A DNA stretch of 46,209 nt from Halieaceae bacterium (lineage in GTDB: Bacteria; Pseudomonadota; Gammaproteobacteria; Pseudomonadales; Halieaceae): the NCBI GenBank assembly GCA_902623175.1, contig CACNSR010000018.1:1-46209 (forward strand). The letters are read 5' to 3'. The translations under genes and the position numbers were made by a program. This document shows, in pieces, positions 16,665-25,290 of this stretch. The notes under the pieces were generated by a model that made no database searches, was not told the DNA's origin, and was given only the letters and a program-made list of their open reading frames with translations. The first letter of the stretch is position 1. Every line of letters starts with the position of its first letter.

Positions 16665-16690
16665 AAAAAAGCCACCCGAAGGTGGCTTTT
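16665..16690 (-). terminator. Rho-independent terminator with UUCG loop after TonB receptor
   Basis: On the minus strand this reads GCCACC-TTCG-GGTGGC followed by a run of T. It has a perfect 6-bp stem with the very stable UUCG tetraloop. It is placed just after the TonB receptor stop and before the MDR reductase start, so it would end or reduce read-through into the reductase gene. Confidence 0.88.
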
Positions 16691-16709
16691 GCATTGTACG
16701 ATCATTAGC

Positions 16710-18932
16710 TCAGAACTCGTATCCGATAGTAATGCCAAACTGCTGTCGCGGCGCCAGCTCAGCCCACGTAAAAGAGCCCGTCGTATACCGACGCTGCACA
16801 CGATTACCGTCCTCCAAGACGTCAGTACCGTAGAGGATTACCTTGAAGGTGCCGTTTTCAGTATCGCGTAGGTAGGTCGCTGAGATGTCGAGACTTTCCC
16901 AATCGTCGATAGTGATCTTGGGGAATGTGGCAGGGTCATAGATCGCCCATGGAGTTTGGGTGAAGACTTCGTCCTGGAAGCTGTAGTTAGCTGTGAGGAT
17001 GAGTTCACCACCGAACATTTGAGAAATGTGCTCTGCACCGACACTCCAGGTCAGTTCAGGTGCATACAACAGCTGAGCAACGTTTGCGATGTCCCGACCG
17101 GCGTAGTCATAAGAGTCATAGTTAGCATCCAGCGTGCCTACTGCGGCCCGCAACGTTAGCGTTGACGTAGGCATCCAAATGCCCTCAACCTCGAGCCCGT
17201 CCATGCTAGTTTCACCGACGTTGGCGATGAAAGAGCAGGTGATTCCCGCGGCATCTTCCTCCGCTCCACCTTTGCCGCACTCCGGGAAGCTGGCAGGCGT
17301 AATCAATGGAAGTTGCATGTCCGTATATTCAGAGCTGAAGTACGTCAGATTAAGCTGCGTGTTCTCGCTAGGGTTGGAACGCAGACCAATTTCGATGCTG
17401 TCGACCTCCTCTGAGTCATAGGGTTCTACTTCAGCAGGTGATGTGCCGCGGTTAAAGAAGCCGCCGCTGCGGAAGCCCGTCGAGTAAGATGCGTAGACCA
17501 TACCCTTAGAGAAGTTACGCTGGATGACGGCGCGGTACGTCAGATTGTCATCCGAGAAATCAGGCGTTGCCGCCATCTGCAAAACGCTTGGATCTATGTT
17601 ACCTGCAATGCGATCTGCATCGCCGACCACCGGTGGCCAAGAATACGTTTGCATGTTCTTGTCTTCCTCGGTGTAGCGCGCCCCGAGGGTAATGGACCAT
17701 TCGTCGTTTATGTCATAGGTCAGCTCACCGTAGAATGCCTGCGCCTCGGCTTCATGATTCACAGTAAAGGGCTGAATGGGCCCTGAGGTGATATAGGAAT
17801 CCGCCTCGAGATAGTAGAAGCCCGCGACATAGTTCAAAGGTCCGTCTGAATCGGAGCTAACCTGGAGTTCGTGCGAGGTTTGTTTGAACTCCTGATCACG
17901 ATTGACGGGGAAGAATACCGTTGAAGAGCCCCACGAAGATTCATGTACCTCTTCCTCGTAGTCCATGATGCCCATGGTGTACTTGAATTGGTGCCCTGCC
18001 CAATTGTGAGTCAATTGCAGAGTAGAGTTTTCGCCCCACATATACGCTTCCAGCGGGTTGAGCTGGGGAGAGGTCTCGTAATCATTGGACTGTGAGGAAA
18101 GATAGCCGGTCAGTGGCTCTGGGAATGGGCCTACCATCAGGTTATCCGGAGCGATCGTGTCGTGATCATAGTCATCGTAGGTGAACATGATCGATGTATT
18201 CTCGGTAAAGTCGTATCGGATCGTTGCTGACACTGTGGTGGAGTCGCGGAACTCCCTACGGCCGTTAAGTGTGGTGTTGTAGACGTGAGAATCTGACTGG
18301 ATATTTTTGAACGCGAGTTTTATACCGCCGTTCTCGCCCAGTGGCATATTCAGCACGCCTTTGACATCGGTCATGTCTTGATCACCGAAAGTCCCTTGTA
18401 ACTTCACACCCCACTCCCCCGTGGGCTTGCTGCGCGTAACATTAATGACACCGCCGATGGTGTTCCGGCCAAACAAGGTACCTTGAGGCCCGCGCAATAC
18501 TTCTACAGACTCGACGTCGAACAGGTCGAATACGGCGCCGGAGTTGCTGGCCATGAATACGCCATCGACGGCCACGCCCACCGTGGGCTCAAGCGATTTT
18601 TCGATATCGTCAAAGCCGATCCCCCGGATGCTGGCGCTTAGAGACTCGGAACCAATGTAGGTCTGGTGCAGCTCGACGTTTGGCACCATCTTGTCGATAT
18701 CGGTGGTGCGCTGAATGGAGCCTCTTTCCAGCTGGTTTGGCGTCAGCGCCGTTACCGCGACCGGAACATCCTGCAGGGATTCCTGCCTTTTTCGCGCAGT
18801 GACCACAACTTCTTCAATCAAGCTGTCCTGTGCTTGCGCAAGTGTTGAGGTTGGAACTGAACCTACTGTCCCCAGCGACGTGACTAAGATCGCAATCGTA
18901 ACAGGGGAAATTCTCAGGGAATGCTGTCTCAT
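16710..18932 (-). CDS. TonB-dependent outer-membrane receptor
   Basis: A 740-residue TonB-dependent receptor. It has an N-terminal signal peptide (hydrophobic 12-32, cleavage near LAQA-QD). The TonB-box/plug entry follows at EEVVVTARKRQESLQDVPV, the form common to receptors for non-iron substrates in Sphingomonads and OM60-type bacteria. The plug domain includes the VEVLRGPQGTLFGRNTIGG motif (about 145-165), and a C-terminal 22-strand barrel ends in the aromatic residue F of IGYEF. GGAG lies 8 nt before the start. It sits beside pathway enzymes rather than siderophore genes, so it probably imports the hydrophobic substrate. The substrate is an inference. Confidence 0.95.
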   Translation of the reverse strand: MRQHSLRISPVTIAILVTSLGTVGSVPTSTLAQAQDSLIEEVVVTARKRQESLQDVPVAVTALTPNQLERGSIQRTTDIDKMVPNVELHQTYIGSESLSASIRGIGFDDIEKSLEPTVGVAVDGVFMASNSGAVFDLFDVESVEVLRGPQGTLFGRNTIGGVINVTRSKPTGEWGVKLQGTFGDQDMTDVKGVLNMPLGENGGIKLAFKNIQSDSHVYNTTLNGRREFRDSTTVSATIRYDFTENTSIMFTYDDYDHDTIAPDNLMVGPFPEPLTGYLSSQSNDYETSPQLNPLEAYMWGENSTLQLTHNWAGHQFKYTMGIMDYEEEVHESSWGSSTVFFPVNRDQEFKQTSHELQVSSDSDGPLNYVAGFYYLEADSYITSGPIQPFTVNHEAEAQAFYGELTYDINDEWSITLGARYTEEDKNMQTYSWPPVVGDADRIAGNIDPSVLQMAATPDFSDDNLTYRAVIQRNFSKGMVYASYSTGFRSGGFFNRGTSPAEVEPYDSEEVDSIEIGLRSNPSENTQLNLTYFSSEYTDMQLPLITPASFPECGKGGAEEDAAGITCSFIANVGETSMDGLEVEGIWMPTSTLTLRAAVGTLDANYDSYDYAGRDIANVAQLLYAPELTWSVGAEHISQMFGGELILTANYSFQDEVFTQTPWAIYDPATFPKITIDDWESLDISATYLRDTENGTFKVILYGTDVLEDGNRVQRRYTTGSFTWAELAPRQQFGITIGYEF

Positions 18933-19016
18933 GGCATGACTCCAGAAATGCTATTGGTTTTTTATAAAGGCCGGTTTGGCCACTACGCGCGAGATTACAC
19001 AAGACGGCATCGTAAG

Positions 19017-19035
19017 CAAACAAATGTGTTTGTTT
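19017..19035. promoter_or_regulatory. Palindromic putative operator upstream of the TonB receptor
   Basis: AAACAAA (19018-19024) and TTTGTTT (19029-19035) form a perfect inverted repeat around TGTG. It can also be read as CAAAC-N6-GTTTG (19017-19032), matching the sites at 69 and 5079. It lies 85 bp upstream of the TonB receptor start in an AT-rich promoter region. A second related element, CAAA-TCAG-TTTG, is at 19106-19117. Confidence 0.5.
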
Positions 19036-19105
19036 TTTTACACGCAGGGCGTTAGTTGGGGGCGTACGCGGCCTGATTGCGACAAAAAATAGTGTATGAA
19101 TTATA

Positions 19106-19117
19106 CAAATCAGTTTG
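19106..19117. promoter_or_regulatory. Second CAAA-N4-TTTG element near TonB receptor promoter
   Basis: CAAATCAGTTTG has the same arms and spacing as CAAATGTGTTTG at 19021-19032, 85 bp away. The preceding bases TTATACAAATCAGT recur exactly at 5041-5054 beside the TetR gene. It may be an auxiliary operator. A 14-base repeat by itself can arise by chance in a window of this size. Confidence 0.3.
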
Positions 19118-19225
19118 ATAGTATGAAAAAGGCGATGAAAAACAGTTAGTTAAACAAAGACAGCTTGCTGCCGGTGCCTGCCCACAGAATAAGGAGGCGA
19201 GACCGCGGCAGAGTTGGGTGGCGAT

Positions 19226-19636
19226 TTATTTCCCGGGGTTGCAATCGAAGGTGGCGGTATTGCTATCTGGCGGCAACCAGTCACGGGCCGTGCTGGTCCA
19301 GCAGGTGGTGTCTACCAAAAGCCAGCTGGTGTCTTCCATACCCCCTGCTTTGATAAACATCTGGCTGGGGAGCTCATCGACGAAGGTGAACATCTGGCTG
19401 CCGCATGTGGGGCAAAACCCGCGATTGACGTGGGAGCCGTCAAAACCGCGTGAGGCGAAGGTCTTGTACTCGCCCTCGATCTTGACGGCGTCTTGTGGAA
19501 ACATGATGACGGTGGCCTTGCCCGACCCAGTGACGCGTTGGCAATCTTTGCAGTGGCAATGAAGCGCCATACTGACCTGCGTCTCGTCGAACTCGTACTG
19601 GACGCTGCCGCACAAACAATGACCTTTTTGCATCAT
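19226..19636 (-). CDS. GFA-family (glutathione-dependent formaldehyde-activating-like) zinc protein
   Basis: A 136-residue single-domain protein with the GFA zinc-binding cysteines: GHCLCGSVQY near the N-terminus, HCHCKDCQR at about 27-35 and CPTCGS in the middle. Length and motif spacing are normal for the GFA family. Despite the family name, most members are of unknown function; they may act on glutathione adducts or on small thiol-reactive aldehydes. The start has GGGAG 7 nt upstream of ATG 19636 (a second ATG follows directly). It lies upstream of the TonB receptor on the same strand with a 293-bp gap. A role in the catabolic pathway is uncertain. Confidence 0.88.
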   Translation of the reverse strand: MMQKGHCLCGSVQYEFDETQVSMALHCHCKDCQRVTGSGKATVIMFPQDAVKIEGEYKTFASRGFDGSHVNRGFCPTCGSQMFTFVDELPSQMFIKAGGMEDTSWLLVDTTCWTSTARDWLPPDSNTATFDCNPGK

Positions 19637-19749
19637 GCACTCCCGCTATGGTTTTAAGTCTATAGAACTGTATCAGGCTAAATACCGCGCACAAACATTT
19701 CAGCTTGGCGATGAAAAGAGTCGCTCAAGTGAAATTTTGGACAGTAACG

Positions 19750-20697
19750 CTAAATGCCGGCGAATCGTCGGATGGCCGCATAACGGGTTGCCCAGATTCG
19801 CCGGCTCAAGGTCGCCTCAGGCGCGAACAGCTCGGAGGCGTGATACGCACCGGTCCATAGATGAAACTCCACCGGGACACCCGCTGCAGAGAGGCGCTGC
19901 GCAATCAGGATGTCCTCATCCCGAAACAGGTCAAGGTCGCCCACGTCGATGTAGGTGGGTGGCAGTCCCGATAAATCCTCTGCTCTGGCCGGCGCCGCAT
20001 AGGCGTCGGGTGCCGAGTCGCCCAGGTACCAGTTCCAGGCTTCAATAGAGCCTTCTCGATCCCAGATGCCAATATCCAATACCGTTTTAGAAGAGGCCGT
20101 GTGATGTCGATCGTCGATCATGGGGTAGATAGGGATTAGATACTTAAGCTTGGGTCCTTCCCGATCGCGCAGCATCAGTGCGGTGGCCAGCGCGAGGCCG
20201 CCACCAGCCGATGCCCCCATGAGGCCAATATTGTTGGTATCCATTCCCAGCGCTACGGCATTTTCAAATATCCAGCAGACGCCGGCGTAGCAATCTTCCG
20301 GTGCGGCGGGGTAGGGGTACTCGGGCGCCTTGCGATAATCGATAGAAGCAATCGGGATGCCGAGCTCAGAGACGGTGATTTTCAGTACTTCATCCTGACT
20401 TTCGAGATTGCCCATGATCATGCCGCCGCCGTGGATGTAGATAAGCCCTGGAGCTGGCGCGGAAGCGCTTTGCGGTTGATACAGCCGGAGAGACAAGTCA
20501 CCGTCGGGTCCAGCATAGGAGTGGTCCGACACATTCAGATTGGGGAACTCTCCCTTAGGGGCCGCGGCGCGGAAAGCCTCGTAGGCGGCGCGGCGCGCAA
20601 CGATATCCGGAATGCCGTTTAAACCACCGGGTAGACTCTCCCAGAGAATATCCAGCGCCGGTTTGCTCTCGGCATCAATGCGATCCCATAAAGACAT
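19750..20697 (-). CDS. Alpha/beta hydrolase, hormone-sensitive-lipase (family IV) esterase
   Basis: A 315-residue alpha/beta hydrolase. The oxyanion-hole motif HGGG is at residues 89-92 and the nucleophile elbow GASAGG at 161-166 (Ser163). The catalytic acid lies in the DVGDLDLFRDED region and the His in YHASELF near the C-terminus. No signal peptide, so probably cytoplasmic. Family members hydrolyse short- to medium-chain esters and lactones. It lies at the edge of the catabolic cluster, so it may open a lactone or deacylate an ester intermediate, but this is inference. It is separated by about 110 bp from the GFA gene and is transcribed the same way. Confidence 0.92.
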   Translation of the reverse strand: MSLWDRIDAESKPALDILWESLPGGLNGIPDIVARRAAYEAFRAAAPKGEFPNLNVSDHSYAGPDGDLSLRLYQPQSASAPAPGLIYIHGGGMIMGNLESQDEVLKITVSELGIPIASIDYRKAPEYPYPAAPEDCYAGVCWIFENAVALGMDTNNIGLMGASAGGGLALATALMLRDREGPKLKYLIPIYPMIDDRHHTASSKTVLDIGIWDREGSIEAWNWYLGDSAPDAYAAPARAEDLSGLPPTYIDVGDLDLFRDEDILIAQRLSAAGVPVEFHLWTGAYHASELFAPEATLSRRIWATRYAAIRRFAGI

Positions 20698-20803
20698 AAC
20701 ATTTCACTCTGCTTTTGCGAGCGCGGAGTGTAACGCGTATCAATGACCAGCGGCGGTTATAGACACTGATAAAGGATGGTGGACACTAAGCTCTGCTCGG
20801 TCA

Positions 20804-20834
20804 TAAAAAAAGGCGCACTGAGTGCGCCTTTTTT
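20804..20834. terminator. Rho-independent terminator after nrdB
   Basis: The GGCGCAC/GTGCGCC stem has a TGA loop, flanked by A and T runs. It ends nrdAB on the minus strand 15 bp after the nrdB stop and also marks the boundary of the catabolic cluster. Confidence 0.92.
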
Positions 20835-20848
20835 CAATAAGAGACCGC

Positions 20849-22096
20849 TCAGTCCCAGCTCAGAGCGCCGCCTGTCTGGTACTCAATGACTCGAGTCTCA
20901 AAGAAGTTCTTCTCTTTTCTCAGGTCCATGATCTCGGACATCCACGGGAAGGGATTTTGCACGCCCGGGAACTGCTCAGAGAGGCCCAGTTGGTTCAGGC
21001 GCCGATTGGCGATGAAGTGCAAGTACTCTTCCATCATCGCCGCGTTCATGCCCAGCACGCCTCGCGGCATGGTGTCACGTGCGTACTCAATCTCGAGCGC
21101 AGTCCCCTCGAGAATCATTTGCGTGACCTCTTCCTTGAAATCTTCGGTCCAAAGATGCGGGTTTTCCAGTTTGATCTGGTTGATCACATCGATACCAAAG
21201 TTCAGGTGCATCGACTCGTCCCGGAGGATGTACTGGAACTGCTCTGCGACGCCCGTCATCTTGTTGCGGCGGCCCATGGACAGGATCTGCGTGAAGCCGC
21301 AATAGAAGAAGATGCCCTCGGTAACACCATAAAAGCCAATCAGGTTGCGCAGTAGCTGTTGATCAGCCTCGATCGTGCCGGTGCTGAAGTTGGGGTCAGA
21401 CAGCTCGTGGGTATGACTGAGGGACCACGCGGCTTTTTTCGCTACCGACGGCACCTCGCGGTACATGTTGAAGATTTCACCTTCATCCATACCCAGTGAC
21501 TCGATGCAGTATTGGTAAGCGTGAGTATGAATGGCCTCTTCAAAGGCCTGCCGAAGTAAATACTGCCGGCACTCTGGGTTGGTGATTAACCGGTAGATGC
21601 CGAGCACCAGGTTATTGGCTACCAGAGAATCCGCTGTCGAGAAATATCCGAGAGAACGCATCACGATGCGGCGTTCGTCCTCACTCAGACCGTCGCTGCT
21701 CTTCCAGGTGGCGACATCGGCGGTCATGTTGATTTCTTGAGGCATCCAGTGGTTGGCACAACCATCCAGATATTTCTGCCAAGCCCAGTCGTACTTGAAG
21801 GGCACGAGCTGATTGAGATCAGCGCGGCAGTTGATCATGGCTTTCTCATCAACCGATAGGCGTGAAGCTCCCATTTCAAGCTCTTCGACGCCAGCCGAGG
21901 CGTCCATATTGGCGATCACCGCTTCCGCCGCTTGCATCGCCTGAGGCGATGGCTCGGCTGGTGCAGGCTCCGCAACCGCGGGTTCAGGCGCGGTTACGAC
22001 CTCCTGCGCTGCTGCTGCGGCCGCCACCACAGCGGGTTCGGGGGCTGCCGTTGCAGCCATACTGTCTTCCTGATGGTAGTCGTCCCAAGTCAACAT
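20849..22096 (-). CDS. nrdB: Ribonucleoside-diphosphate reductase class Ia, beta subunit
   Basis: A 415-residue small subunit holding the diiron-tyrosyl radical that drives ribonucleotide reduction with NrdA. Iron ligands are visible in [11 protein letters not shown] and [10 protein letters not shown]. The C-terminus ALSWD is the tail that docks into NrdA. After the first conserved residues [11 protein letters not shown] there is an Ala/Pro/Glu-rich low-complexity linker of roughly 60 residues before the ferritin-like core, longer than in E. coli. It is the second gene of the nrdAB unit, 35 bp downstream of nrdA. Confidence 0.97.
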   Translation of the reverse strand: MLTWDDYHQEDSMAATAAPEPAVVAAAAAAQEVVTAPEPAVAEPAPAEPSPQAMQAAEAVIANMDASAGVEELEMGASRLSVDEKAMINCRADLNQLVPFKYDWAWQKYLDGCANHWMPQEINMTADVATWKSSDGLSEDERRIVMRSLGYFSTADSLVANNLVLGIYRLITNPECRQYLLRQAFEEAIHTHAYQYCIESLGMDEGEIFNMYREVPSVAKKAAWSLSHTHELSDPNFSTGTIEADQQLLRNLIGFYGVTEGIFFYCGFTQILSMGRRNKMTGVAEQFQYILRDESMHLNFGIDVINQIKLENPHLWTEDFKEEVTQMILEGTALEIEYARDTMPRGVLGMNAAMMEEYLHFIANRRLNQLGLSEQFPGVQNPFPWMSEIMDLRKEKNFFETRVIEYQTGGALSWD

Positions 22097-22131
22097 AATT
22101 TTCTTCTCCTATTACAACGCGCGGCCAGCTC

Positions 22132-25017
22132 TTACTGGCAGGCTTCACAGTCTGGATCGTCCAGTGAGCAGGCCTGAGGCACTGGTGCTGGCTGAGGGGT
22201 TTCGGTAGCGCTGGACACGGCATTGAGATTGCCCGTATCTACCGTCGATTTTTCGGTGCCAGTGGCGGCCAGGGATCTCAGGTAATACGTCGTTTTGAGA
22301 CCGCTGTACCACGCCATGCGGTAGGTCACGTCCAGCTTCTTGCCGCTGGCATTATTGATATAAAGATTCAGAGACTGCGCCTGGTCTATCCACTTCTGAC
22401 GACGGCTCGCGCTGTTGACCAACCAGCGGGGTTCGACTTCAAACGCCGTGGCGTATTTGGCTTTCAGGTCCGCTGGAATACGGTCGATGGTTTGCACGCT
22501 GCCGTCGAAGTATTTCAGATCGTTGACCATGACCTTGTCCCACAGATCGCGGCCCTTCAGGTCATTGACCAGGTAAGGGTTTACTACGGTGAACTCACCC
22601 GACAGATTCGATTTCACGTACAGGTTCTGATACGTGGGCTCGATGGACTGCGATACGCCCGTGATATTGGCAATGGTTGCCGTGGGTGCGATGGCCATCA
22701 CGTTCGAATTACGCATGCCCGCTGAGGCCACCTTGGTCTTCAGAGCGTCCCAGTCGAGGGTCTTGTCACGATTGACGTCGACATATTTTTCGCCCCGTTG
22801 CTCAATCAGGATGTCCAAGGAATCGAGCGGGAAGATGCTGCGGCTCCACAGCGATCCCTCATAGGATGAGTAGCTGCCGCGTTCACTCGCCAGCTCACTG
22901 GACGCCTCGATGGCGAAGTAGCTGATAGCCTCCATGGAGCGATCCGCAAAAGTGACTGCGTCCTCTGATCCGTAGGGTGTATCGATCTTATACAGCGCAT
23001 CCTGAAAGCCCATCAGGCCGAGGCCGATCGGGCGATGGCGGAAGTTCGATCTCTCCGCCTGAGGCACAGAGTAGTAGTTGATGTCGATCACGTTATCGAG
23101 CATGCGGATCGCCGTGCGCACGGTGCCCCTGAGCTTGTCGAGATTCAGTTCACCGTTCTCAACGTGCTGCGGTAAATTCACCGACCCCAGATTGCAAACC
23201 GCGATCTCTTCAGAGTTGGTGTTCAACGTGATCTCGGTGCAAAGATTGGATGAGTGCACGACGCCACAGTGTTGCTGGGGCGAGCGCAGGTTGCAGGGAT
23301 CTTTGAAGGTCATCCAGGGGTGACCGGTCTCGAAGATCATACCCAGCATCTTGCGCCAGAGGTTCTGTGCTTTCAGAGTTTTATGCAGCGTGAGCTCGCC
23401 ATCCCGTGCCATCTGCTCGTAATGCTCGTAGCGATCCTCGAAGGCAGTGCCATACAGGTCATGCAGGTCCGGCACGTCGTTGGGTGAGAACAGGGTCCAA
23501 TCACCATCCTCGAATACGCGCTTCATAAAGAGATCGGGTATCCAGTTGGCGGTATTCATGTCGTGGGTTCGGCGACGGTCATCACCGGTGTTTTTGCGCA
23601 GGTCGAGGAATTCCTCGATATCCATGTGCCAGGTTTCAAGGTAGGCGCACACAGCCCCTTTGCGCTTACCGCCCTGATTCACCGCTACTGCGGTGTCATT
23701 TACGACTTTCAGGAAGGGCACGATGCCTTGGCTTTTGCCGTTGGTGCCCTTGATGTAAGCACCCAGCGCTCGAACCGGTGTCCAGTCGTTACCGAGGCCC
23801 CCGGCAAACTTGGACAGCATGGCGTTGTCCTGAATTGCGCCGTAAATGCCGAACAGATCATCTGGCACGGTCGTCAGATAACAGGAGCTAAGCTGCGGCC
23901 GAAGGGTGCCAGAGTTGAACAGAGTAGGTGTCGAGCTCATGTAGTCGAAGGACGACAGCAGTCGATAAAATTCAATCGCTCGCGCGTTGGGGTTGCCTTC
24001 GCGCACCGACAGCCCCATCGCGACACGCATAAAGAAGATCTGCGGCAGCTCGAAACGCACTTCATCGCTGTGGATAAAGTAGCGGTCATACAAAGTCTGC
24101 AGCCCGAGATACGTGAACTGCAGATCTCGCTCAGCTTCCAGCGCTTCACCCAGCATGTCGAGGTCAAACTCGGCGAGGTTCGGTGCCAGCAGCTCCAGTT
24201 CAATGCCGCGCTGTATGAACGCCTTGAATGCCTGCGGGTAATAGGTGCTCATCTCTGCCTGAGTGGCGCTCTCTGCTACCCCCATGAAGCTCAGACCTTC
24301 TGCGCGCAGATCATCGAGTAACAGCCTGGCGGCTGCGTAGCTGTAGTTGGGCTCCTGCTCTATCAAGGTGCGTGCCGTGATCACCAGTGAGGTGCTGCAC
24401 TCTTTAGCCGATACCCCGTCGTAGAGATTGCGCAGGGCTTCATCGATGATGGCGGACTCGCTGACATCCTGCAGTCCGGCACAGGCTTCGGAGACGATGG
24501 TGCCAATGCGGTCGATATCCAGAGGTGCCTTGCTGCCGTCGTGCTGAACAATATTGATGCCCTTTGCCGCGGCCTGTGATTCAGGAGACAGCTCTACCTT
24601 GGCATCGCGTTCTTGGCGTCGCGCTTCTCGATAGATCACATAGTCGCGCGCGATTTTGTGCTCACCGCCGCGCATCAATTCCAGCTCGACCTGATCCTGA
24701 ATGTCCTCGATGTGCAGCGTGCCGCCCGAGGGCATGCGGCGTTTGAAGGTCGCGACGACCTGCGCAGTCAGGTTGGCAACCGTTTCATGAATGCGGCTAC
24801 TAGCAGCAGCGGTGCCACCTTCCACAGCCAAAAAGGCCTTGGTAATCGCTACAGTGATTTTGCTGTCCTCAAAGGGGACCACAGTGCCGTTACGTTTGAT
24901 GACCCGCAATTGGCCAGGAGCAGTGGCGGACAATCGTGTTGGGTTGGGGTTTTCTCGATTCGCGGCTGGAGTGGCCGCGACGCTTTCTTTTTCTATTGAC
25001 TCACTGCCTGTTTGCAT
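22132..25017 (-). CDS. nrdA: Ribonucleoside-diphosphate reductase class Ia, alpha subunit
   Basis: The large catalytic subunit, about 961 residues from ATG 25017. The open frame continues to 25230, but those residues read through the promoter region. It has two ATP-cone regulatory domains, the first at LRVIKRNGTVVPFEDSKITV and the second beginning INIVQHDGSKAPLDIDRIG. Two cones are known in Pseudomonas aeruginosa NrdA, of similar length. The active site includes the SSCYLTT cysteine and NLCTEITLNT. The redox-shuttle pair is in the C-terminal DCEACQ. It reduces NDPs to dNDPs with NrdB. Two NrdR-like boxes precede it, so control by NrdR is likely. Confidence 0.97.
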   Translation of the reverse strand: MQTGSESIEKESVAATPAANRENPNPTRLSATAPGQLRVIKRNGTVVPFEDSKITVAITKAFLAVEGGTAAASSRIHETVANLTAQVVATFKRRMPSGGTLHIEDIQDQVELELMRGGEHKIARDYVIYREARRQERDAKVELSPESQAAAKGINIVQHDGSKAPLDIDRIGTIVSEACAGLQDVSESAIIDEALRNLYDGVSAKECSTSLVITARTLIEQEPNYSYAAARLLLDDLRAEGLSFMGVAESATQAEMSTYYPQAFKAFIQRGIELELLAPNLAEFDLDMLGEALEAERDLQFTYLGLQTLYDRYFIHSDEVRFELPQIFFMRVAMGLSVREGNPNARAIEFYRLLSSFDYMSSTPTLFNSGTLRPQLSSCYLTTVPDDLFGIYGAIQDNAMLSKFAGGLGNDWTPVRALGAYIKGTNGKSQGIVPFLKVVNDTAVAVNQGGKRKGAVCAYLETWHMDIEEFLDLRKNTGDDRRRTHDMNTANWIPDLFMKRVFEDGDWTLFSPNDVPDLHDLYGTAFEDRYEHYEQMARDGELTLHKTLKAQNLWRKMLGMIFETGHPWMTFKDPCNLRSPQQHCGVVHSSNLCTEITLNTNSEEIAVCNLGSVNLPQHVENGELNLDKLRGTVRTAIRMLDNVIDINYYSVPQAERSNFRHRPIGLGLMGFQDALYKIDTPYGSEDAVTFADRSMEAISYFAIEASSELASERGSYSSYEGSLWSRSIFPLDSLDILIEQRGEKYVDVNRDKTLDWDALKTKVASAGMRNSNVMAIAPTATIANITGVSQSIEPTYQNLYVKSNLSGEFTVVNPYLVNDLKGRDLWDKVMVNDLKYFDGSVQTIDRIPADLKAKYATAFEVEPRWLVNSASRRQKWIDQAQSLNLYINNASGKKLDVTYRMAWYSGLKTTYYLRSLAATGTEKSTVDTGNLNAVSSATETPQPAPVPQACSLDDPDCEACQ

Positions 25018-25114
25018 ATCTTGGGCTGCCTCTGAAACGCCAATTTTTCGTGATGTGCTAGTCCTTTTTTCCGGAAACAGGTCCCCGTTGAGCTTTATTG
25101 GGGTTTTTGGCTCA

Positions 25115-25132
25115 ACACCTATATATGGGGGT
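25115..25132. promoter_or_regulatory. NrdR box 1
   Basis: ACACCTATATATGGGGGT is a near-palindrome (7 of 9 base pairs symmetric) with the TATATA core typical of NrdR boxes. It lies about 100 bp before the nrdA start. A matching element begins exactly 32 bp upstream of it (on the nrdA strand) at 25147. Confidence 0.7.
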
Positions 25133-25146
25133 TCACAGCTCCAGAA

Positions 25147-25164
25147 ACCCCAAGATAGGCGGGT
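25147..25164. promoter_or_regulatory. NrdR box 2
   Basis: ACCCCAAGATAGGCGGGT matches box 1 at 13 of 18 positions. Its 32-bp offset equals about three helical turns, the usual arrangement of paired NrdR sites. Confidence 0.6.
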
Positions 25165-25202
25165 ATGACCCACAATGCAAGCAGAGGATGCTGGGTCTTT
25201 TT

Positions 25203-25290
25203 TGTGGACATTCTGTGGGTAACGGACCACCGCCGGCAGGACTGTCGCGCTAAGTCACTGACTTCTAGATTGAAAACGGGCTTATCCCCG
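25203..25290. promoter_or_regulatory. DnaA-box-like 9-mers upstream of nrdA
   Basis: TGTGGGTAA (25214-25222) and TTATCCCCG (25282-25290) each differ at one base from a DnaA box, and TGTGGACAT (25203-25211) differs at two. DnaA regulates nrdAB in E. coli, so these may be functional; nine-base near matches are also common by chance. Confidence 0.28.

Noticed and set aside
15608..16801. Long start at 16801 for MDR copy 3
   Set aside because: The extra 64 residues read through a strong terminator and into the TonB receptor end; the family N-terminus begins at 16609.
23563..24321. 252-residue open frame on the plus strand
   Set aside because: Shadow of nrdA in the opposite strand; no recognisable features.
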